Part shown: piece after piece, positions 1 to 6,500 of the stretch
Layout of the letters: each line of letters starts with the position of its first letter
Numbering within the stretch: position 1 is the first letter of the stretch
From: Clostridium sp. CAG:921
GTDB lineage: Bacteria > Bacillota > Clostridia > TANB77 > CAG-465
Length of the DNA stretch: 11,886 bases
Direction of reading: 5' to 3'
NCBI GenBank assembly: GCA_000433135.1
Contig: HF991961.1
Location: forward strand, 52,083-63,968
Notes under the pieces: generated by a model
What the model saw: the letters and a program-made list of their open reading frames with translations, nothing else
Databases searched by the model: none
What the model was told of the DNA's origin: nothing
Translations under genes and position numbers: made by a program

Positions 1-120
1 GACTATATTATAATTCATATAATTACAAATTTTCGCAACTAGTTGTTAAAACATTATTTTCATATTTTAATTCATTTTTTTATAAATTCAGACATATTTT
101 TGGGAATTTTACATAGTTTT

Positions 121-150
121 TTGACAACAAGAAATAAAATATTTCATAAT
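121..150 (+). promoter_or_regulatory. Sigma-A-type promoter for the Cys-rich miniprotein
   Basis: TTGACA at 121-126 is followed after 18 bp by CATAAT at 145-150. It lies about 70 bp upstream of the ATG at 222, leaving a leader of roughly 65 nt. The -35 is a perfect consensus and the -10 has one mismatch. Confidence 0.55.
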
Positions 151-221
151 ATATATTAAATATGACATACCATAGAAAAAATATGATTACGATAAAAATG
201 CTTTGAAAGGAGACGATATAT

Positions 222-359
222 ATGGGAAATTTTTTTGACAATAATTCAAATTCGTCATGTTGTAGTACAAAAAATAACAACTGTTCATGTATAATAATAA
301 TTGCCGTTATAATTATATTATTACTATTTTGTCAACAAGGTAAAAATAGCTGTTGTTAA
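222..359 (+). CDS. Small Cys-rich single-pass membrane protein, 45 aa, function unknown
   Basis: I do not recognise a named family. The ATG at 222 has a good ribosome binding site (AAGGAGA at 208-214, 7 nt spacer), and a promoter lies upstream. The protein has an Asn/Ser/Cys-rich N-terminus (Cys 13, 14, 21 and 23). One hydrophobic helix of Ile, Val and Leu follows at about residues 24-37, then a short tail ending in Cys-Cys. Six or seven cysteines in 45 residues flank a membrane segment, which suggests metal binding, lipidation or disulfide cross-linking; this is inference. Short Cys- or Gly-rich membrane peptides of similar size (YjcZ-like) occur in spore formers, but there is no clear sequence match here. 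A bidirectional terminator separates it from the convergent radical SAM gene. Start, length and membrane segment are well supported; function is open. Confidence 0.72.
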   Translation: MGNFFDNNSNSSCCSTKNNNCSCIIIIAVIIILLLFCQQGKNSCC

Positions 360-377
360 ATACATACACCATAAAAA

Positions 378-421
378 ATGCAATAAGAAGCCCCTATTAA
401 ACTAGGCTCCTTATTGTATTT
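378..421. terminator. Bidirectional intrinsic terminator between convergent genes
   Basis: A 15-bp imperfect stem pairs 378-392 with 405-419, with one wobble and one mismatch on the + strand. The right arm is followed by TTTTA, and the left arm is preceded by six As, which become a U-run on the minus strand. It serves the miniprotein on + and the radical SAM gene on -. Confidence 0.8.
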
Positions 422-434
422 TACTATATAAAAA

Positions 435-1373
435 TTAAAATATACCCGATAAGTTAAAATCTGGAACATACTCTTCTTCATGTTTTCCAAGTTTTTGAAT
501 ATATCCATTTTTAAATCCAAGTTTATCTATATATAATTTTACTATTTCTAACTCTTTTTTATTTATTTTTCTGTCAATTTTTTCGTATTCATGTGCTCTA
601 TTTGTTGGAAAATATTGTGCCATTACACTTATATACACATCATTTCCAAGATTTTCACATACCCATTTTAAAATATTTTTTGTATCTTTTGTATTATTTG
701 GTAATATCATGTGTCTAATTATTAGTCCACTTTTTATAATTCCATTATTATCAAAAATTGGATTTCCAACTTGTTTATACATTTTTAGTATTGCTTTACT
801 TGCACACTCAAAATAATTTTTTATTTTTGAATAATTAAATGCAATCTCATCACTAAAATACTTAAAGTCTGGTAAATAAACATCAATATATCCATTCAAT
901 AATTCAATCGTATCATCTTTTTCATAACCACTTGAATTATATATAACTGGAATATTTAATCCATTACTTTTGGCAATATCTAAAGCTTTTATAATTTGTA
1001 ACACATATATGGTTGGACTAACTAAATTTATATTATATGCTCCGTTTGACTGCAATTTTAAAAATATATCTGCTAATTTTTCTACAGTAATTTCTACACC
1101 ATATCCTTCTTGACTTATTTTATGATTCTGACAAAATACACATTTTAAATTACAATTTGAAAAAAATACAGTACCTGATCCTGGCAAATTTACATCATTT
1201 TTTCCACACTTTCCACAACTATTACCACTTATACATGGCTCTTCAAAATAGTGCATTCCAGCCTTTGCAACTTTAACAAGATTGCCCGCACCACATACCC
1301 CATATTTTTTACTTGTTCTATCTACATGGCAATTATGTGGACAAAAATTACATCTATTTATATTTAATTCCAT
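435..1373 (-). CDS. Radical SAM protein of the PflA-like COG1313 (PflX-type) family
   Basis: The 312-residue protein carries the radical SAM cluster motif C-x3-C-x2-C at Cys74, Cys78 and Cys81, in the context FSNCNLKCVFCQNH. This binds a 4Fe-4S cluster and S-adenosylmethionine. An N-terminal Cys block (Cys8, 11, 15 and 27, CxxC-PHNC...GVCG) is typical of the PflX-like relatives of pyruvate formate-lyase activating enzyme and could hold a second metal site. The C-terminal part (VMAQYFPTNRAHEY, then NRK-like and GxxNGYIQ-like segments) also fits the family. No glycyl-radical partner gene is in view, so the substrate is unknown. Unusually, an extra segment with CGKCG (Cys53, Cys56) lies just before the SAM motif. 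The start is set by the minus-strand RBS AGGTG at 1379-1383. The gene lies downstream of the dehydrogenase but is separated from it by a hairpin. Confidence 0.9.
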   Translation of the reverse strand: MELNINRCNFCPHNCHVDRTSKKYGVCGAGNLVKVAKAGMHYFEEPCISGNSCGKCGKNDVNLPGSGTVFFSNCNLKCVFCQNHKISQEGYGVEITVEKLADIFLKLQSNGAYNINLVSPTIYVLQIIKALDIAKSNGLNIPVIYNSSGYEKDDTIELLNGYIDVYLPDFKYFSDEIAFNYSKIKNYFECASKAILKMYKQVGNPIFDNNGIIKSGLIIRHMILPNNTKDTKNILKWVCENLGNDVYISVMAQYFPTNRAHEYEKIDRKINKKELEIVKLYIDKLGFKNGYIQKLGKHEEEYVPDFNLSGIF

Positions 1374-1398
1374 TTTTTCACCTATAATAACATAAATA

Positions 1399-1431
1399 AA
1401 ATAGTAAGTTACTTGTTATAACTTACCATTT
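1399..1431 (-). terminator. Hairpin after the lactate dehydrogenase gene
   Basis: On the minus strand a 13-bp stem (1431-1419 with 1411-1399, one G-U pair, 7-nt loop) is followed by a T-rich run. It lies 16 bp after the dehydrogenase stop and ends just upstream of the radical SAM RBS. It could be a weak terminator or attenuator, so the two genes are probably only partly co-transcribed. Confidence 0.55.
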
Positions 1432-1446
1432 ATTTACCTGAACTAT

Positions 1447-2445
1447 TTACATTTTCTTTAATTCATTTTTACAACTTCCATTTTCAAATATATCTTTTAT
1501 ATTTTCACAAGTATCACTAGCAATTTTATTTAAAGCCTCTTTAGTAAAGAATGCTTGGTGTGAAGTTATAACTACATTTGGCATTGAAAGTAAAGTAGAC
1601 AAATCCTTATCCCTTCTATATGAATTTGACATATCGTTTAAGAAATAATCAGCTTCTCCTTCATAAACATCAAGTCCAAGACCTCCAATATGACCTTCTT
1701 CTAGCTTTTCTATTAAGCTTTTTGTATCTATAAGACTTCCTCTACTTGTATTTATAATGTACACACCTTTTTTCATCTTACTAATACTCTCAGAATTTAC
1801 CATTTTTTGATTTTCTGAAGTAAGTGGACAATGAATTGAAATTATATCTGATTTTTCATATATTTCGTCTAGACTAACATATTTATATCCAAGAGTTTTT
1901 TCTGCTTCTTTATCCTCATATATATCATAAGCAAGGACTTCTGCGCCAAAACCTTTCATAATACTTATAAAGCACTTACCTATTTTTCCAGTACCAATTA
2001 CACCAACAGTTTTGCCATGAATATCAAATCCAAGTAATCCGTTTAATGTAAAATTATATTTTCTAGTTCTTTGATAAGATTTATATATCTTTCTATCAAT
2101 ACTAAGAAGTAGTGCAGTAGCATGCTCAGCAACAGCATATGGTGAATAAGCTGGCACTCTTACGACTTGTAAGCCCTCTGGTAAATTTTTTAAATCAACA
2201 TTATTAAAACCAGCACAACGTAAAGCAAGTAGTTTTACGCCATTTTCTCTTAATATTTCTAAAGTCTTTTTATCTGCAGTATCGCTAACAAATATGCAAA
2301 CCACATCATATCCTTTAGCAAGTGGAGCCGTCTCACTATTTAATCTTGATTCAAAATAAGTTATTTCATAATTATAATTTTTATTATACTCATCAAATAA
2401 AATTCTATCATAATCTTTTGTATCAAAAAAAGCAATTTTTATCAT
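1447..2445 (-). CDS. ldhA: D-lactate dehydrogenase (D-2-hydroxyacid dehydrogenase family)
   Basis: The 332-residue cytosolic NAD-dependent enzyme should reduce pyruvate to D-lactate and reoxidise NADH during fermentation. The Rossmann motif GTGKIG is at 151-156, followed by an acidic residue at 174 (AYDIY) that favours NAD over NADP. The catalytic set is complete: Arg235 (NTSRGS), Glu264 (DVYEGE) and His296 (SHQAFFT). As I recall, these match the residue numbers in lactobacillar D-LDH. The AVAEHA segment at 104-109 is also typical. The length is standard. The start is fixed by a minus-strand RBS GGAGGT at 2452-2457 with a 6-nt spacer. A strong promoter lies upstream, shared as a divergent region with the HD gene, and a Rex-like half-dyad sits near the transcription start. 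Another 2-hydroxyacid substrate is possible, but D-LDH is the best fit. Confidence 0.93.
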   Translation of the reverse strand: MIKIAFFDTKDYDRILFDEYNKNYNYEITYFESRLNSETAPLAKGYDVVCIFVSDTADKKTLEILRENGVKLLALRCAGFNNVDLKNLPEGLQVVRVPAYSPYAVAEHATALLLSIDRKIYKSYQRTRKYNFTLNGLLGFDIHGKTVGVIGTGKIGKCFISIMKGFGAEVLAYDIYEDKEAEKTLGYKYVSLDEIYEKSDIISIHCPLTSENQKMVNSESISKMKKGVYIINTSRGSLIDTKSLIEKLEEGHIGGLGLDVYEGEADYFLNDMSNSYRRDKDLSTLLSMPNVVITSHQAFFTKEALNKIASDTCENIKDIFENGSCKNELKKM

Positions 2446-2469
2446 AATATTACCTCCATATACATATAA

Positions 2470-2488
2470 TTGTTAAATTTTCATACAA
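2470..2488. promoter_or_regulatory. Candidate Rex-like operator at the ldh transcription start
   Basis: TTGTTAA (2470-2476) and CATACAA (2482-2488) form an imperfect dyad just downstream of the ldh -10 box. The left half equals the clostridial Rex half-site. The right half matches 5 of 7 positions and the spacer is 5 rather than 4. Redox control of ldh by Rex is established in related bacteria; this site is only a candidate. Confidence 0.25.
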
Positions 2489-2492
2489 TAAT

Positions 2493-2521
2493 ATTATACA
2501 ACTTTTTTAGCTATAGTACAA
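2493..2521 (-). promoter_or_regulatory. Promoter of the D-lactate dehydrogenase gene
   Basis: On the minus strand, TTGTAC (2521-2516), a 17-bp spacer and a perfect TATAAT (2498-2493) lie 48 bp upstream of the ATG. It is back to back with the HD-gene promoter. Confidence 0.8.
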
Positions 2522-2528
2522 CAATTTA

Positions 2529-2557
2529 TTGAAATTTGTGCAAATTTGTGCTACAAT
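2529..2557 (+). promoter_or_regulatory. Promoter of the HD-domain gene with a duplicated spacer
   Basis: TTGAAA (2529-2534), a 17-bp spacer and TACAAT (2552-2557) precede the HD gene. Two exact head-to-tail copies of AAATTTGTGC (2532-2541 and 2542-2551) fill the space between the elements, about one helical turn apart. Confidence 0.72.
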
Positions 2558-2583
2558 GAATTTGTTAGAGGTTAGGAGAGTAA

Positions 2584-3138
2584 ATGTTAGAAAATAATAT
2601 TTTAAAGAAAAATATATTAAAGAATTTTAAAACTTCAGATAAAAATGCTGTATACGCTATCGGTTCTAAAGTTAATCTAAACGACAAAAGTTTAGAATAT
2701 AACAAGCTAGTATGTGACCTGCTAAACAATGATATTGTACTAAAGATGAAAAATTACATTCAACATGGAAATACTACTTGTTATCAACACTGTATAAATG
2801 TTTCATATTACAGTTATAAAATTTGCAAGAAATTACGTTTAGATGTAGAAAGTGCTGCACGTGCTGGATTACTTCATGACTTATTTTTGTACGATTGGCA
2901 TACGAATTCACCAAAAACAACATTTTTTAAGCAACATGGTTTTACTCATCCACAAATTGCGTATGATAATGCAAAAAAATATTTCAATATAAATGAAATA
3001 GAAAAAGACATGATCCTAAAGCATATGTTTCCACTTACACTAAAATTTCCAAAGTATAAAGAAACTTTTGTGATAATACTTGTTGATAAGTGGTGTACCA
3101 TGAAAGAATTTTTCGATGGATTATATAATAAATACTGA
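2584..3138 (+). CDS. Small HD-domain protein, predicted metal-dependent phosphohydrolase
   Basis: The 184-residue protein shows the HD metal-binding pattern: His69 (CYQHCINVS), the His98-Asp99 doublet (GLLHDLFLYDWH), His122 (HGFTHP), His147 (LKHMFP) and Asp168 (LVDKW). HD proteins hydrolyse phosphate esters such as nucleotides or cyclic nucleotides. The order and spacing resemble a family of short, stand-alone clostridial HD proteins whose substrate I do not know. There is no signal peptide or membrane segment, so it is probably cytosolic. The first ~55 residues are Lys/Asn-rich with no recognised domain. The start at 2584 follows AGGAG at 2574-2578 by 5 nt. It has its own promoter, divergent from ldh, and a terminator about 95 bp downstream. 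Confidence 0.87.
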   Translation: MLENNILKKNILKNFKTSDKNAVYAIGSKVNLNDKSLEYNKLVCDLLNNDIVLKMKNYIQHGNTTCYQHCINVSYYSYKICKKLRLDVESAARAGLLHDLFLYDWHTNSPKTTFFKQHGFTHPQIAYDNAKKYFNINEIEKDMILKHMFPLTLKFPKYKETFVIILVDKWCTMKEFFDGLYNKY

Positions 3139-3233
3139 TATATATTATAACACGTTTGTGTAAATGTATAATTTTTTATATTTTACAATAATTATATTTA
3201 ATAAATATAACTTGCTAATTAAGTTGTAATTTT

Positions 3234-3270
3234 TAGCATGTCACAGATTTTAGTTGTGGCATGCTATTTT
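3234..3270 (+). terminator. Intrinsic terminator downstream of the HD gene
   Basis: TAGCATGTCACA (3234-3245) pairs with TGTGGCATGCTA (3255-3266) through 12 pairs including one U-G wobble, with a 9-nt loop. Four Ts follow. It is the best hairpin in this gap and ends the HD transcript. Confidence 0.85.
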
Positions 3271-3392
3271 ATGCAATACTAGCAATACAATTGCTTAATT
3301 AATCAACTAATCTATTTATTTTCTTTTTATATCATTTTTCTTTTTAATAAAATAATCTTTTAATCTAATTTTTCTTTGCTTTTTTTCTACTT

Positions 3393-3439
3393 TTATTTAT
3401 TTTTTTATTAATAACTATTATTTATTTTTTTATTAATAA
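3393..3439. repeat. Two exact 22-bp AT-only direct repeats, 3 bp apart
   Basis: The units at 3393-3414 and 3418-3439 are identical, contain only A and T, and include a seven-T run and ATTAATAA. The period is 25 bp. They sit upstream of the synthetase-like promoter and may be a slippage duplication or a curved or UP-like element. Confidence 0.75.
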
Positions 3440-3509
3440 AATTTTTCTAAAGTTTAAATTAAATGGTAACTAAGTAATAAATAGTAAATTTAAAAATTCT
3501 TAAAAATTA

Positions 3510-3538
3510 TTGAATATTAATAGTATATTTGATATAAT
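3510..3538 (+). promoter_or_regulatory. Promoter of the synthetase-like gene
   Basis: TTGAAT (3510-3515), a 17-bp spacer and a perfect TATAAT (3533-3538) are present. The predicted transcription start near 3545 leaves a leader of only ~30 nt, with RBS AGAGGTG at 3566-3572. That is too short for a T-box, which often controls ileS in this phylum. Confidence 0.75.
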
Positions 3539-3576
3539 TTTGTATATTACAAATTATATAATATAAGAGGTGTTAT

Positions 3577-6500
3577 ATGAAAGTTGTAAATAAAACAGAT
3601 TTTGATAAAGACATAAATATTCCTAAAAAATCAATAATTATGGATAGTGATTTTACAAAAAGAGAATCTTTTTTTGTTGAAAAAATGCAAGATGGTGAAA
3701 AATATTTAGAAGCAAAACAACAAAATCTTATAAATCAAATAAATGTAAATTTGTCTTCAATTCCATTTGAAATTCATAATAAGCTAGTTGCAACTAATAT
3801 TATAAATATTGTTTTAAAAGACATAATTGCTAGATATACTATTTTAAATGGACTTAATGTAAATAGTAGTATTGGCTTTTTGCATACTGATGAAATGCTC
3901 ATTAAAAATAATGAAGATAGTACCACAGATAGTTTTGAAAGCTTTAATACTGATCAGAGTACACAAGCTAAAATTTCTAAAGGTCTAATTGAGAAAAATC
4001 AAGTTTCACTTGAAAAAAACATTAGATCGCAAATTGTTGATATAATGAACTTAGGCGTTATGATAAATTACAGTAAACACTATTATTCTACACTTAAAAC
4101 AAATATTTCATCAAAAATGCTAAATAAGTTTGAAAGTTTATACAAAACTGGTAGGGTAACACATGAAATAAGACCAGTTACATGGTGCACAAAATGTGAA
4201 AAATCTGTACTTCAAAGTGAAATAAAATATAGAAAAAGTAAAGTTTCCAATACATATATATTATTTAAAATAAAAAATGATAACGGAAAGTTAAAAGACG
4301 TTACTTCACTTGAAAATACCTATATAGTAACTGCTACAATAAGACCATGGACAATGGTATATGAATATGAACTGTCTGTTGCTAAAAATGCGAAATACTG
4401 TGTTGTTGAAGTTGAAGATATAAATAAAAAAAATACACGATACATAATTGCAAAAGAATTTGTTGATAAAACAATGCTTAATGCTTTCTTCTTAAAATAC
4501 ACAATTAAAGCCACATTCGACGCAGATTTATTAAGTGAACTTGAAGTTTTTAATCCACTTAACGAAAGTACTAGTACAAAAATCCATGTAATAGATCCAA
4601 AACTAGTGTTAGTTGATAAAAATAATATGACTGGAATAAATATAGTTTCAAATGCAGACTGTTATTTAGACTACATTATTTTAAAAAATTTAAACAAATC
4701 TAATTTTAAATGTATAATAGATAAAAAAGGTAATATAAACAATTTAATACCAGAATATAAAGGAAAAAACTACAAAGAAGTAAATAAATTAGTTATATCA
4801 AAACTTAAGAAAAATGATAGACTATTTTTAGCTACGAACACTGTAATAATTATTCCAAGATGTAAACATTGTAATGAAGAAATTGTATATAGAGATCTTA
4901 ACAAGTGGTTTTTAATAAGAAGTGACTCAGAAACTGAATCTTTAAAAAAATGTTTTGAAGAATTAGTTCCAAAAATTGATGATGCAGTTACAAATAATAC
5001 AAAATTATTACAAAATAGCTTAAATAAAATTTTAAAAATGAACGAACTTGCAATATCTGATGAAAGACAATGTAATGTTCCAATTCCAGCGTTTTCTTGT
5101 GCATCTTGTGGTGAAATTATAATAAATGACAAAACTATTGATATTTGTAAGAATATAATTTTAAAAGATGGAATTGATAAATATAATAAAATGACACCCG
5201 ATGAAATACTAAATAAAAGTATTAGATGTCCAAAATGTGACTGTGATTTTTTCTTCAAAGATGAAAGTAGTATTAATGAAGACTTTAAAATGTTAACACT
5301 ACCTATATTCAATATTGAAAGGGATCCAAGGTTTCCAAATTATAAAGCTAGACAAAATATTAATCTGTGTATAGAACCAAGAAAACGATTTTTAAATAAA
5401 CTTAAAGTTTCAAGTTTTGATGATAATGCATCTAAGAAAATTGGAAGTATAACTCAAGTTATGCTTCATCCCCAAGCACAAGAAGAGAAGCGAAAAGTTA
5501 ATGATCCTTTATTGAAGTTAAATAATGATTTTTCTAGTAACATTATAAATACAAACATTGGTATTGTTGATATAGTAAAAAAATATGGAATTGACGTTTT
5601 AAGACTTTGGGCCATATATCGTTCTAACAAATCAAGTATGAAATTATCTGAGGGCGATATAATTACAATACGAAATATATATGTAAAATTTAGAAAAACT
5701 GTGAAATATGTTTTATCTAACTTATATGATTTTGACCCAAACAAAGATTTCATCCCAATTGAAAAACGTGACAGTCTAGATAAATTTTTATATAATAAAA
5801 TGCAAAAAATAGACAATAAGCTTTTTGGATATTACAACTTATTGAACTTTAGAGGAATATATAAAACACTTTTTGTATTTTGCGTAAATTCACTGCAAGA
5901 AAGCTATTTTGAAGCGATAAGATACAGATTATACATAACTAAAAGTAATGGATTTTTAAGAAGAAGTACACAAAGTACTCTATATGAGCTCTTAGAACTC
6001 TTACTTGATTACCTATACCCTATATTACCGCTTCTATTTGAAGAATGTTGGCCGTATATTCATCATAAAACTCTAGAAATAGAAAAAAATAATTTGTTAT
6101 TTAGAAACGAAACCGTGCTACAACCTATTACTATAAGTGAAAAAGAACGAGATTGGGAAAAAATATTTTCAATGAAAAGAAAAATTACTCCATATATTAA
6201 TAAAGCTTGTAATGAACATATAATAAAAAATTCACTTGGTGCAAGACTTGATATTACTTGTAACACTGAAGGTGTGGATTTTATAAAATCACACTATGAA
6301 GACATTGTAAGAACATTAAATGTTTCAGAAGTATTTGCAAAACCTGGAGAAAAATTTGATGTTATAGTAAAACAAGCAGCGGGAGTAGCATGTGCACGAT
6401 GCAAAAATTATTCTGTAGATATTGGATTAAACTTTAAATATAGGTACTTATGCCCTATCTGTGCTGAAATAGAAGAAAACATGAACAAATTTAACTACAC

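Larger units (their letters stand above)
3139..3576. other. 438-bp intergenic region: terminator, T-rich tract, repeat, promoter
   Basis: After the HD stop comes a terminator hairpin (3234-3270). A strongly T-biased stretch (about 3280-3450) follows, containing a near-tandem 22-bp repeat, and then the promoter of the synthetase-like gene. I see no ORF with an RBS, and no T-box, tRNA or other RNA motif that I recognise. Confidence 0.7.

Noticed and set aside
166..174. CATACCATA as a late-sporulation sigma-K -10 element for the miniprotein
   Set aside because: The -10 pattern fits, but there is no AC at the required -35 distance, while a consensus sigma-A promoter is present just upstream.
80..280. 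Minus-strand 66-codon open frame
   Set aside because: It overlaps the better supported miniprotein and its promoter on +, and has no RBS.
3393..3439. CRISPR array
   Set aside because: There are only two repeats with a 3-bp gap, A/T-only, no unique spacers and no cas genes.
3139..3576. T-box riboswitch upstream of the IleRS-like gene
   Set aside because: No T-box consensus (AGGGTGG-type) is present. The only strong hairpin (3234-3270) is a terminator for the HD gene and lies upstream of the mapped promoter.
5626..5655. KSSMKLS in the synthetase-like protein as a shifted KMSKS loop
   Set aside because: It lies after the conserved YGIDVLRLW block, whereas KMSKS precedes that block. It aligns with the segment just downstream (normally ...VRIS), so it is not the signature loop.
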